Position numbers and translations under genes: made by a program
The notes under the pieces: model-generated
Databases searched by the model: none
What the model saw: the letters and a program-made list of their open reading frames with translations, nothing else
Told to the model about the DNA's origin: nothing
Shown here: positions 36,986-44,782 of the stretch, piece after piece
Layout: each line of letters starts with the position of its first letter
Position numbering within the stretch: position 1 is the first letter of the stretch
Assembly: GCF_028368855.1 (NCBI RefSeq)
Contig: NZ_JAQNCY010000003.1
Span: 62,001-126,000 of the forward strand
Source of the DNA: Leisingera sp. SS27
GTDB lineage: Bacteria > Pseudomonadota > Alphaproteobacteria > Rhodobacterales > Rhodobacteraceae
Direction: 5' to 3'
DNA: 64,000 bases

Positions 36986-37145
36986 GAGGAGTGTTGTATA
37001 GGAGCGATTTCAGGATTTGATTAACATTTGACTGGGGCGAAACTAAGGCTTGGCCGGCTGCAAACACAACCCGGGGCTTGTGAAGGCCGCGCGGCTTGGC
37101 TACCTCTGCGGCAGGAATGACATATGACCTGCGGGGAGCGCACCC

Positions 37146-37733
37146 ATGTTTACTGGCATCATCACCGATGTGGGCACCATTGCCGAGCTGGAGCAGCAGG
37201 GCGATCTGCGCGCCCGCATCCGCACGGCCTATGACACGGCCACAATTGACCTCGGTGCCTCGATTGCCTCGGACGGTGTTTGCCTGACTGTGATCGCGCT
37301 GGGGGACGACTGGTACGACGTGCAGATCTCGGCAGAGACCGTGTCCAAGACCAACTTGGACAGTTGGGCCGTGGGCAAGCGTGTGAACCTGGAACGCGCC
37401 CTGAAGGTGGGCGATGAACTGGGCGGCCATATCGTCTCCGGCCATGTGGACGGTGTCGCCGAAGTGGTGGAGATGAAGGACGAGGGCGACAGTACGCGCG
37501 TTACCCTTCGCGCGCCTCAGGCGCTGGCCCGCTTCATCGCGCCCAAGGGATCGGTTGCGCTGAACGGAACCTCGCTGACGGTTAATGACGTGGACGGCTG
37601 CGATTTCGGCATCAATTTCATTCCGCACACCAAGGAGGTCACCACCTGGGGCGATGTGAAGCTGGGCGACCGCATCAACCTGGAAATCGACACGCTGGCT
37701 CGTTACGTCGCCCGGCTGCACGAGGCAGGCTGA
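37146..37733 (+). CDS. ribE: riboflavin synthase alpha chain
   Basis: 195 residues, with the internal duplication of the family: MFTGIITDVGTI opens the first barrel and HIVSGHVDGVAEVVEM the second. It dismutates two molecules of 6,7-dimethyl-8-ribityllumazine into riboflavin. A GGGGAG site lies upstream. It begins the plus-strand half of the rib cluster (ribE-ribBX-ribH-nusB). Confidence 0.96.
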   Translation: MFTGIITDVGTIAELEQQGDLRARIRTAYDTATIDLGASIASDGVCLTVIALGDDWYDVQISAETVSKTNLDSWAVGKRVNLERALKVGDELGGHIVSGHVDGVAEVVEMKDEGDSTRVTLRAPQALARFIAPKGSVALNGTSLTVNDVDGCDFGINFIPHTKEVTTWGDVKLGDRINLEIDTLARYVARLHEAG

Positions 37734-37745
37734 GCAGGTCCGCGC

Positions 37746-37778
37746 CTTCATCTTTCCTCAAGTACTCCGGGGTGAGGC
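37746..37778. repeat. dispersed extragenic motif, copy 2
   Basis: Plus-strand counterpart of 18275-18307 (about 25 of 33 bases identical when the first copy is reverse-complemented). It lies directly after ribE, at the head of the structured ribBX leader. Confidence 0.5.
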
Positions 37779-37787
37779 CGGCAGGCC

Positions 37788-37847
37788 GAGGGGCAGCGCC
37801 CCTCAGCAACCTGTGCGCAGGCGCACAGGACGCGTCCGGACGTCCGG
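37788..37847 (+). promoter_or_regulatory. palindrome-rich leader of ribBX
   Basis: Four inverted repeats occur within 60 bases: GAGGGGC/GCCCCTC (37788-37804), CCTGTGCGC/GCGCACAGG (37810-37829), GGACGCGTCC (37828-37837) and CCGGACGTCCGG (37836-37847). The leader is too structured to be a plain spacer but lacks the conserved FMN riboswitch core. It could be a transcription pause or processing site. Confidence 0.4.
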
Positions 37848-37950
37848 TTGCCGTTTGCAGGACTGGCATTTGCCGCCGGCCTGGGCTATCTGGCTGGGAA
37901 AGAACCCGCAGTGCCAGGCGTGCTGCCCATGCGCATCGAAAGGCTGCCAT

Positions 37951-39078
37951 ATGAGCTTTGAAACACCAGGGCCGGTTGAGGCGCAATTGCGCGATGCCAT
38001 CAGCCCGATTGAAGAGATCATCGAAGAAGCCCGCCAGGGCCGCATGTTCATCCTTGTTGATCACGAGGACCGCGAGAACGAAGGCGACCTCGTGATCCCC
38101 GCGCAGCACGCCGATGCCGCCGCGATCAACTTCATGGCCACCCACGGCCGCGGGCTGATCTGCCTGACCATGCCCGCCGAGCGGATCGAGGAGCTGGGCC
38201 TGCCGATGATGGCGCTGCACAACTCCTCGCGCCACGAAACTGCCTTTACCGTTTCCATCGAGGCGCGCGAGGGCGTCTCCACCGGTATTTCCGCCGCCGA
38301 CCGCGCGCTGACCGTGGCCACCGCCATCGACCCGGAGAAGACCGCAGCCGACATCGCCACGCCCGGCCATGTCTTCCCGCTGCGCGCGCGCCGGGGCGGG
38401 GTACTGGTTCGTGCAGGCCACACGGAGGCCGGCTGCGATGTGGCGCGTCTGTCAGGCCATTACCCGTCGTCCGTGATCTGCGAGATCATGAAGGAAGACG
38501 GAACAATGGCGCGTCTGCCTGATCTGGTCGAATACGCCCAGAAACACGGGCTGAAGATCGGCACCATCTCCGACCTGATCACCTACCGCGCCCGCAACGA
38601 CAACCTGGTGGTGGAAACCTCGCGCGAGACGGTGACCTCGGAAATCGGCGGCGAGTGGGAAATGCGACTGTTCACCGACCAGACCCATGGCATCGAACAC
38701 GTGGTGATGATCAAGGGCGACATTACCACGCCAGAACCGGTACTGGTGCGGACCCACGCACTGCATGAGGCGACAGATATCCTCGGTCTCGGCCCCAAGT
38801 CAGCCCGCCAGCTGCCGCGCGCGATGGAGATCATTGCCGAAGAGGGTCGCGGCGTCGTGACCCTGTTCCGCCAGCCGCGCAATGCGCTTTATGCCAATGA
38901 GGACGAAGGCCCGCGCACCGTGACCATCAAGCAGACCGGCATCGGTGCCCAGATCCTGTCGGGCCTGGGCCTGCATGAGCTGGTCCTTCTGACCGACTCG
39001 CCCTCGACCAAATACGTCGGGCTGGATGCCTATGGCCTCGCCATCACCGGCAGCCGCCCCATTTTGAAGGACGCTTGA
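37951..39078 (+). CDS. ribB: 3,4-dihydroxy-2-butanone-4-phosphate synthase with degenerate RibA-like domain (RibBX)
   Basis: 375 residues from the ATG at 37951. The N-terminal RibB domain (about 15-210) is intact: [29 protein letters not shown] and [14 protein letters not shown] supply the catalytic acid and His residues. The C-terminal half aligns with GTP cyclohydrolase II but lacks its zinc cysteines (SLRCDCG is replaced by GLGPKSA) and the RQEGRG motif (here RQPRNA). It therefore fits the RibBX variant described in Proteobacteria, in which the second half is not a cyclohydrolase. Confidence 0.92.
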   Translation: MSFETPGPVEAQLRDAISPIEEIIEEARQGRMFILVDHEDRENEGDLVIPAQHADAAAINFMATHGRGLICLTMPAERIEELGLPMMALHNSSRHETAFTVSIEAREGVSTGISAADRALTVATAIDPEKTAADIATPGHVFPLRARRGGVLVRAGHTEAGCDVARLSGHYPSSVICEIMKEDGTMARLPDLVEYAQKHGLKIGTISDLITYRARNDNLVVETSRETVTSEIGGEWEMRLFTDQTHGIEHVVMIKGDITTPEPVLVRTHALHEATDILGLGPKSARQLPRAMEIIAEEGRGVVTLFRQPRNALYANEDEGPRTVTIKQTGIGAQILSGLGLHELVLLTDSPSTKYVGLDAYGLAITGSRPILKDA

Positions 39079-39079
39079 T

Positions 39080-39631
39080 ATGGCTGGACATGAAACCCAC
39101 TACACCCTGCCGCGTGCCGAGTTTGACAAGCCGGTGAAACTGCTGATCGTTGTCGCGCCTTACTACAAGGATATCGCCGACAATCTGGTGGCCGGTGCCG
39201 CAGCCGAGATCGAAGCCGCAGGCGGCACCTTCGAAATCGCCGAAGTGCCCGGCGCGCTGGAAGTGCCGACCGCCATTGCGATTGCTGACCGCACCTCCAA
39301 CTTCGACGGCTACGTGGCGCTGGGCTGCGTGATCCGCGGCGAGACCACCCACTATGACACCGTCTGCAACGACAGCTCCCGCGCGATCCAGCTGATGGGT
39401 CTGCAGGGGCTGTGCATCGGCAACGGCATCCTGACCGTCGAAAACCGCAAGCAGGCCGAAGTGCGCGCCGATACCGCTGATCAGAACAAAGGCGGCGGCG
39501 CGGCGGCTGCGGCCTTGCATCTGATCGCACTCACGCGTAAGTGGGGCGCCCAGACCAAAGGCATCGGCTTCAAGGCGCCCGCAGGGGCATACCAGGTCGC
39601 CGGTACAGACAACGGATCCACCAGCGCATGA
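39080..39631 (+). CDS. ribH: 6,7-dimethyl-8-ribityllumazine synthase
   Basis: 183 residues. It condenses the ribitylamino pyrimidine with dihydroxybutanone phosphate. Family motifs: VPGALEVPTAIAIA, VALGCVIRGETTHYDTV and GILTVENRKQA. It starts one base after the ribBX stop and overlaps nusB by four bases (ATGA), so the three genes are coupled. Confidence 0.96.
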   Translation: MAGHETHYTLPRAEFDKPVKLLIVVAPYYKDIADNLVAGAAAEIEAAGGTFEIAEVPGALEVPTAIAIADRTSNFDGYVALGCVIRGETTHYDTVCNDSSRAIQLMGLQGLCIGNGILTVENRKQAEVRADTADQNKGGGAAAAALHLIALTRKWGAQTKGIGFKAPAGAYQVAGTDNGSTSA

Positions 39632-40110
39632 GCACACAGGACAGCCGCCCCAAGGGCAACGGCAAGAATCAGATGAGATCGGCAGCGCGGCTTTATGCCG
39701 TGCAGGCGCTGTTCCAGATGGAACACAGCAGCCTCACCTTTGACAGGGTGATCGTCGAGTTTGAGGACCACCGTTTTGGCGCTGTCTATGAGGGCGACGA
39801 GATGGCGGAAGGCGACACTAAGGTGTTCCGCAATCTGGTGCGCGAGGCGGTGAACCATCAGGCGCGGATCGACCAGATGACCGACCGGGCGCTGGTGGCG
39901 AAATGGCCGATTGCCCGCATCGACCCGACCCTGCGGGCGCTGTTTCGCGCGGCCGGTGCCGAGCTCACTCAGTCTGACACCCCGCCCAAGGTGGTGATCA
40001 ACGAGTTTGTCGATATCGCTCGCGCCTTCTTCCCCGAGGGCAAGGAGGCGAAGTTCGTCAACGCCGTGCTCGACCACATGGCGCGCGAAGCCCGGCCGGA
40101 AGCATTCTGA
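39628..40110 (+). CDS. nusB: transcription antitermination factor NusB
   Basis: 160 residues from the ATG overlapping the ribH stop. The helical NusB fold is seen in SAARLYAVQALFQMEHS, RNLVREAVNHQARID and PPKVVINEFVDIARAFFPEGKEAKFVNAVLDHM, the last the strongest signature. NusB acts with NusE on boxA in rRNA antitermination. ribH-nusB linkage is widespread. A rho-independent terminator follows. Confidence 0.95.
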   Translation: MSTQDSRPKGNGKNQMRSAARLYAVQALFQMEHSSLTFDRVIVEFEDHRFGAVYEGDEMAEGDTKVFRNLVREAVNHQARIDQMTDRALVAKWPIARIDPTLRALFRAAGAELTQSDTPPKVVINEFVDIARAFFPEGKEAKFVNAVLDHMAREARPEAF

Positions 40111-40140
40111 GCCGGCCTCTGCCACAGACGTGAACTGAAA

Positions 40141-40170
40141 AAGGCGTGCCTTGGGGCGCGCTTTTTTGTT
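40141..40170 (+). terminator. nusB terminator
   Basis: A 10-bp stem including wobble pairs (40141-40150 with 40155-40164) and a TTTTTTG tail, 30 bases past the nusB stop. It ends the ribE-ribBX-ribH-nusB unit. Confidence 0.8.
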
Positions 40171-40281
40171 TTGCGGGGGGAGAGAATGAAAGGGTGCGGC
40201 AAATTCCGCTCATCCCTTCCGGAAACGCTGGACGCCGCCGCAAAGGCTGATAACCTCTTCTTGCTTATCTGGAGGACTCAG

Positions 40282-40608
40282 ATGCCTGAACTGGTGAAAA
40301 TGTACATCCGCAACGTGCTGATCGGCTTTGGGATCGCTGCGGCCTTTGTGGCAATGCTCCTGTGGTTCAATGTGATGAACCTATGGGCGCTGGTTTCGAC
40401 CTCTGACGTCGGGCTGCTGGCGGTGTTCCTGCTGTGGTTCATGAACGGCATCGTGTTTGCAGGCGTGCAGTTTGCATGGGCGGTGATGGCCATGGCCGAG
40501 AAGAACGACGGCCCCCGCGGCGGCACCCCGGTGGCGCATGAGTTCCAGCCGGTGCGGGTACCGGCAGAGGAAACCTCCCGGCAGCAGCGCCAGCTGAAGC
40601 GCCGCTGA
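40282..40608 (+). CDS. small integral membrane protein
   Basis: 108 residues from the ATG after TGGAGG; the longer in-frame start at 40171 lacks such a site. Two transmembrane helices (about residues 10-30 and 40-62) are followed by a hydrophilic tail rich in Arg, Gln and Pro. Family not recognised; a similar small protein next to nusB is common in relatives by general impression. Function unknown. Confidence 0.65.
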   Translation: MPELVKMYIRNVLIGFGIAAAFVAMLLWFNVMNLWALVSTSDVGLLAVFLLWFMNGIVFAGVQFAWAVMAMAEKNDGPRGGTPVAHEFQPVRVPAEETSRQQRQLKRR

Positions 40609-40959
40609 ACCGCGAAACACCTGAATTTCTGCCGCGTTTTCCCTGGAAAACGCGGTTTTCGTTTGTACCAACGGGGGAAGAAGCGGCGGGACCACCAGTC
40701 AACCGTGCGGCTTTGATTCCCGAGGACCTGTATATACAGGTGGGCGCCAGGTAAACGGACCAGGATCCGGACAGAGCCAGCTCCCTCGGAATTGCTTAAG
40801 GCCACCGGAATGCTGCCTGTCACGAGAAGGGCAGTACCCGCCAAGCCCGTAACTAAGCTGCCGGAGGCGCCGTTACAAGGGGGCAGGGGGCATCCGGCAG
40901 CGTTTCGCTGCAAAAGCGCGGGATTGCATTTTGTTCCCTAATTGTTCACATTCACTGCC
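40609..40959. other. noncoding region with candidate structured RNA
   Basis: 351 bases without a convincing gene. It contains a 16-base palindrome ACCTGTATATACAGGT near 40725-40740, a long-range pairing of ATTCCCGAG with CTCGGAAT that encloses it, a CTGCC/GGCAG hairpin, and GTAAC/GTTAC arms closing a GC-rich loop around 40845-40875. Which strand is transcribed is unclear. No match to tmRNA, SRP RNA, RNase P RNA or tRNA patterns was found by eye. Confidence 0.4.
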
Positions 40960-41442
40960 ATGATGGAAGATCTGCAGCCAGGACAGAAACTCGCCCGCGG
41001 AGTGTCGCGCTATCTGCGCTCGCTCGGCTTTGCGCCGCTGGAGGAATTCGTGCCGGCCCGCGGGTTGCGGGTGGACGTGATGGCGCTCGGCCCCAAGGGG
41101 GAGCTCTGGGTGATCGAGTGCAAGTCCAGCCGCGCCGATTTTCAGTCCGACAGCAAGTGGGAAGGTTACCTGGAGTGGTGCGACCGGTATTTCTGGGCGG
41201 TGGACATGGATTTCCCCACCGAACTTTTGCCGGACGGCACCGGGCTGATTATTGCCGATCCCTATGATGCGGAAATCATCCGCATGGCGCCGGAAGACAA
41301 GCTGGCGCCGGCCCGGCGCAAGAAGCTGGTGCAGAAATTCGCCATGGACGCCGCCCGCCGGCTGCAGGTCTTGCGCGATCCGCGCCCGGGCAAGGACGGG
41401 CAGCTTCTGGGGGCGGCAGCAGAAGAACAGCCGGACTGGTGA
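40960..41442 (+). CDS. mmcB: MmcB family DNA repair protein
   Basis: 160 residues from the first of two adjacent ATG codons. It fits the MmcB family, first described in Caulobacter as a nuclease-like DNA repair protein. The PD-(D/E)XK core is visible: Asp in RVDVMALG followed by ECK in WVIECKSSRADF. The C-terminus (PGKDGQLLGAAAEEQPDW) is variable. The ribosome-binding site is weak. It stands alone between a noncoding region and the convergent RTX-like gene. Confidence 0.85.
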   Translation: MMEDLQPGQKLARGVSRYLRSLGFAPLEEFVPARGLRVDVMALGPKGELWVIECKSSRADFQSDSKWEGYLEWCDRYFWAVDMDFPTELLPDGTGLIIADPYDAEIIRMAPEDKLAPARRKKLVQKFAMDAARRLQVLRDPRPGKDGQLLGAAAEEQPDW

Positions 41443-41510
41443 ACCAGAGGTGCTCCCGCGCCTGCAGAGGCCCCGGCTGCGCCGGTGCCTCTTGGCAGCC
41501 TTGGGCCGGG

Positions 41511-41531
41511 CAGCGCACCTGCGGTGCGCTG
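41511..41531. terminator. hairpin between convergent mmcB and RTX-like gene
   Basis: A perfect 9-bp stem (CAGCGCACC with GGTGCGCTG) and a 3-base loop in the 107-base gap. No T-tract on either side, so its role as a terminator is only a guess. Confidence 0.35.
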
Positions 41532-41549
41532 CGGGCCGCTCCGGCCGGC

Positions 41550-43088
41550 TCAGGCCGTTGCGTTCAGTGCCGCAGGCTGGTGCAGCAGCGCAATGGGGGC
41601 GTCCTGGCCGGTCGCAACGCCAATGGCGCCGCCTTGGGAAACATTGGTGAAGGTGATGCTTCCGCCGGTGTCGAACGTAAGCGTCAGAGTGTCGCCGTCG
41701 CGGGTTGAACTGTAGGTTGAGGCGCCCATTTCGCGCAGTTGCACCACGGCGTTTGCGCCTTCTGTCAGTTCAACAGTGTCATGGCCGTCGCCGAGATTGT
41801 ACTGCAGCGCCACGGTACCGCCCTGCAGGGTGAAACGGTCATCGCCAATGCCGCCGCGTGCGGCCAGGGTCTCTCCCACCTGCAGGGTGATCTGGTCATC
41901 CCCGCTGCCGCCGCTCACCTGCGAGTAGCTGCTGAGGGCTTGACGCATCTTCTCTGCTGCCGGGGCGCCGGCATCGTAGATTGGCGCAGGGCCTTTGCTG
42001 GGGTCCCGCAGAGCGCGCTGAGCCGCGACCGAGATCACGTCGTTTCCAGCACCGCCGCGGATGCGCGAGACCAGAGTGGCCGCGACCGCGATACTGTCAT
42101 CGCCTGCACCGGCCCAGACACCTCGCAGGGTGCCTGCCTGGATTGCAATGGCGTCATCGCCGCCGCCGGTGCTGATATTGCGGGCATGGCGGGCGCGGAT
42201 CGATACCGAATCCGCATTGGAGAACTGTTCTTGCCTGCGTGCTTGACCCGCGGCGTGCTGATGCCCGAGCGCAAGGCCCTGCATGCGGCCGAACCGGCGG
42301 CCATAGCCGAAACCGGGGCCTTCAAAGGGGCGGGCGGACTCGCGGTCTGTGTGAACGCCCTGCACGATGCGCCCCTCCAGCGCCACTGCATCGGCTCCGT
42401 CACCGGTGGCAACCCGCCGGATCACATCAGCACGCAGCTCAACCGTGTCGTCGCCCGCCGTGCCAGCCGTGTCTGTCACCATGGCAGGAAACTCCTGCGG
42501 GGTTGTTTGCGGCTGCTCTGCGGCCGACGGCAGGGGAACGTCCCCCTGTTCTTCCGGCAGGCCGGTCAGCAGAATAAGGGCCACGGAATTTTCCGGCCAA
42601 GGCTGCGATGCAAGGGTGTGCAGCGCCTTGGCCATCTCGAAAATGCGCTTTTCGTAGTAGCTGGCTTCCGGACTGGCAGCGCTGGCCTGCGTCACCTCCT
42701 GTGGGGGAAGAACTTCTGCAGCCGGATCATCCGCAGGGGCAGGGGCTGGCTGCAATGTGACAGAAGCGCCCTGGGCGGGTTGCTCAGCGGGTGTGCTGGT
42801 TTGCGGCGCGGGGGCGGGGGCCGAGGGGGCGCCGCCCAGTTTCACCACTGCATTCTGAACCTGCGGCTTCTCCCATCCGTGGGCGGCGGGCGGCAGGCCT
42901 TCTGCGCCGCGGCGGCCCTGGCCGCCAAACAGGGCGTTGGCTTCCTGCTGCAACTCATCAGCGGTCATGCCGAGGGCGGGATTGATCCCGTCCAGGGAAG
43001 CGCGCGCGCCGCTGGTCACAGCGGTCAGCTGCGCCGAATAGAAAAAGGGGTTGGCTGTACTGCTCGTCAGGTTCACCATCTTACTCAC
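41550..43088 (-). CDS. RTX-like calcium-binding repeat protein
   Basis: 512 residues. The N-terminal 200 residues are low complexity (Ala/Pro/Gln-rich) without a signal peptide. From about 209 come eight degenerate RTX units of the GxGxDDxxxL type (near 209, 228, 307, 326, 345, 392, 411, 432), many exactly 19 residues apart, longer than classical nonapeptides. The end (NLGDGHDTVEL ... GGSITFTNV) resembles the closing domain of type I-secreted hemolysin-like proteins. No secretion genes are nearby. Probably secreted; activity unknown. Confidence 0.8.
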   Translation of the reverse strand: MSKMVNLTSSTANPFFYSAQLTAVTSGARASLDGINPALGMTADELQQEANALFGGQGRRGAEGLPPAAHGWEKPQVQNAVVKLGGAPSAPAPAPQTSTPAEQPAQGASVTLQPAPAPADDPAAEVLPPQEVTQASAASPEASYYEKRIFEMAKALHTLASQPWPENSVALILLTGLPEEQGDVPLPSAAEQPQTTPQEFPAMVTDTAGTAGDDTVELRADVIRRVATGDGADAVALEGRIVQGVHTDRESARPFEGPGFGYGRRFGRMQGLALGHQHAAGQARRQEQFSNADSVSIRARHARNISTGGGDDAIAIQAGTLRGVWAGAGDDSIAVAATLVSRIRGGAGNDVISVAAQRALRDPSKGPAPIYDAGAPAAEKMRQALSSYSQVSGGSGDDQITLQVGETLAARGGIGDDRFTLQGGTVALQYNLGDGHDTVELTEGANAVVQLREMGASTYSSTRDGDTLTLTFDTGGSITFTNVSQGGAIGVATGQDAPIALLHQPAALNATA

Positions 43089-43204
43089 TCCGATAACTGG
43101 CTGAGCACTAAGGTGAGCCCTGGGGCTTTAGATAGATATAATAGCTAAAAATGCAGATTCGAAAATTCGTCTGAAAACAGAGATGGATTTTCCGAAATCT
43201 GATG

Positions 43205-43390
43205 TTACTTGACGATGCGGGCCGCCTGCGCTGCAGCGCGAAGTTCGTCTGCGATCTCTTCTGCTTCTTCCGGCTCAAAGTCCATCGGGATCTCGACACC
43301 GTCCGCCTCGATGAAAATCCGCACCATGCCTTGATCGGTAGGGCCGATTTGCATGTTTGCTTCAACGTCGCGTTCGGTATTGATGCCCAT
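43205..43390 (-). CDS. small conserved acidic protein (DUF6324-like)
   Basis: 61 residues from the ATG with GGAG six bases upstream. It contains NMQIGPTDQGMVRIFIEADG and an acidic helical end (PEEAEEIADELRAAAQAA). The pattern resembles the short DUF6324 family of Rhodobacteraceae as remembered; this was not checked by search. Cytoplasmic, function unknown. Confidence 0.65.
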   Translation of the reverse strand: MGINTERDVEANMQIGPTDQGMVRIFIEADGVEIPMDFEPEEAEEIADELRAAAQAARIVK

Positions 43391-43480
43391 CTTGCACTCC
43401 ACTGGCAGTCAGCCGCTTGAATGCCGGTGCTATCCCGCCGCAGGCTGAAACGCAAGCCGGGTTTGCGCTACACTGCCTGT

Positions 43481-43978
43481 ATGATGGATGTAACGCTGCG
43501 CCGATTCGCCCCGACTGACATGCAATGGCTGGTGGCACGCCACCAGGATCTCTATTCCCGCGAAGCCGGGTTTGACGGCAGTTTCGGCGTGCAGGTCGCG
43601 GATATTCTGCACAGCTTCTGTGCGGCTCACGATCCCGCGTGTGAGCGCGGCTGGATGGCGGTCAGCGGCAAGGAGCGTCTGGGCACGGTCTTCTGTATGA
43701 AAAAGGACGGTAAGACAGCCCAGTTGCGCCTGTTCCTGCTGACGCCAAAAGCACGCGGCAAGGGGCTGGGAAAGCGGCTTCTGCGTGAGTGCATGGCGTT
43801 CGCCCGCGCCGCCGGTTACAGCAGCATGATGCTGAAGACCCACGAAAGCCACCGCACCGCCTGTGCCCTCTACCGCGCTTTTGGTTGGCAGTTGCAGAAC
43901 AGCCGCCCCGTGCGCAATTACGGCCAGGATCTGGTGGAGCAGACCTGGCATCTTTCGTTTGAGGAAGTCACGGCCTAG
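43481..43978 (+). CDS. GNAT family N-acetyltransferase
   Basis: 165 residues from the first of two ATG codons at 43481; an earlier in-frame ATG at 43421 would add 20 basic residues not expected in the family. Acetyl-CoA binding motif: LRLFLLTPKARGKGLGKRLL, followed by SSMMLKTHESHRTACALYRAFGW. Such small GNATs are sometimes found as the second part of MarR-GNAT proteins; here it stands alone. Substrate unknown. Confidence 0.86.
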   Translation: MMDVTLRRFAPTDMQWLVARHQDLYSREAGFDGSFGVQVADILHSFCAAHDPACERGWMAVSGKERLGTVFCMKKDGKTAQLRLFLLTPKARGKGLGKRLLRECMAFARAAGYSSMMLKTHESHRTACALYRAFGWQLQNSRPVRNYGQDLVEQTWHLSFEEVTA

Positions 43979-44117
43979 TCTGGACGGCCGACGGAAATTT
44001 GGTTTAAATGCAATCGGTTGCGGAAGGGGCTCCGCACCGGTCTGTGTGTATTGCAAAGGGCATGGCTGCCTGTCTTTCTGAGAGGCGGATTTCTGAAACA
44101 GAAAGGTGAAAAACCTC

Positions 44118-44146
44118 TTGCACGCCTCCGGAGCGTGCTATAAATG
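44118..44146 (+). promoter_or_regulatory. sigma-70 type promoter of tRNA-His
   Basis: TTGCAC (44118-44123) and TAAATG (44141-44146) are separated by 17 bases, ending eleven bases before the tRNA 5' end. It mirrors the tRNA-Glu promoter. Confidence 0.55.
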
Positions 44147-44156
44147 CCCCCTCAGT

Positions 44157-44233
44157 GCCGCCTTAGCTCAGTTGGTTAGAGCGCTGGATTGTGGATCCAG
44201 AGGTCCCCCGTTCAAGCCGGGGAGGCGGTACCA
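44157..44233 (+). tRNA. tRNA-His (GUG)
   Basis: A complete cloverleaf with acceptor GCCGCCT/AGGCGGT, anticodon stem CTGGA/TCCAG around the loop TTGTGGA (anticodon GUG) and T-loop GTTCAAGCC. CCA is encoded (44231-44233). The discriminator base is A73 and the base before position 1 is T, so the canonical G-1:C73 pair is not encoded. This matches the aberrant histidine tRNAs known in Alphaproteobacteria. Confidence 0.96.
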
Positions 44234-44346
44234 TCTTCCTTACACTGCTATCGTTTTTTTTGCCTTTCGTCTGGCAATCCGATCGCCCCGCCGGTCAGGT
44301 TATTGCCATGGCAGGCTGCGGCCGCAAGGGGGCCGTCTGCTTAGTA

Positions 44347-44386
44347 CAGAACGGGCCGCCGCAAGGATTTGCGGCGGCCCGTTCTG
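44347..44386. terminator. 18-bp perfect inverted repeat between tRNA-His and a convergent gene
   Basis: 44347-44364 and 44369-44386 are perfect complements with a 4-base loop. It lies downstream of both tRNA-His (plus) and the small gene at 44444 (minus), fitting a shared bidirectional terminator, but neither side has a clear T-tract. Confidence 0.5.
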
Positions 44387-44443
44387 AAGTCATCATCTCA
44401 TCGGAGTTGATAGGTCCGTGTTCCCGGTTGCGGTGATGCCGGG

Positions 44444-44782
44444 TCAGTCGGTCGTTGTTGTTGTCGAGGTGGAGCCATCGTCATCAGCAACCACAATCAC
44501 GAGCAGGGCCCCGCCGACAACGGCGGCCGTGGCGCCGGCTGACAAGCCGGTTTCCGGCAGGCCGCCAGCAGTGGCTTGCGCCACGGTCTCGGCGCCCGGT
44601 GCACGGCAGGTAACCTGCAGAGAGCCGTTCGGAAGATAGCTGGCGGACACCGGCACCCCGGCTCCGCACGCCAGCCGCCGTTTGGCTTCGTCAAGCGCTG
44701 GATTTGCCTGGGCCATGGCCGTCTGGGCGGCAAGGGTCAGCGGGACCAGCAATGAGGCCGCGCGCAAGATACTGGTATACAT
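44444..44782 (-). CDS. exported protein with C-terminal membrane segment
   Basis: 112 residues. An N-terminal signal peptide (ASLLVPLTLAAQTAMA, then QAN) is followed by a short domain with two Cys, then a Gly/Ala spacer and a C-terminal hydrophobic helix (about 82-98) with a Thr/Asp-rich tail. LPETG precedes the helix, but the tail is acidic rather than basic. Family not recognised. Confidence 0.6.
   Translation of the reverse strand: MYTSILRAASLLVPLTLAAQTAMAQANPALDEAKRRLACGAGVPVSASYLPNGSLQVTCRAPGAETVAQATAGGLPETGLSAGATAAVVGGALLVIVVADDDGSTSTTTTTD

Noticed and set aside
37734-37950. FMN riboswitch upstream of ribBX
   Set aside because: The leader is structured and in the right place, but the conserved RFN core segments were not found; only simple palindromes are present.
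40278-40913. Minus-strand gene over the region upstream of mmcB
   Set aside because: It runs antisense through the membrane-protein gene and has an erratic composition with no recognisable domain; the region looks like noncoding structured sequence.
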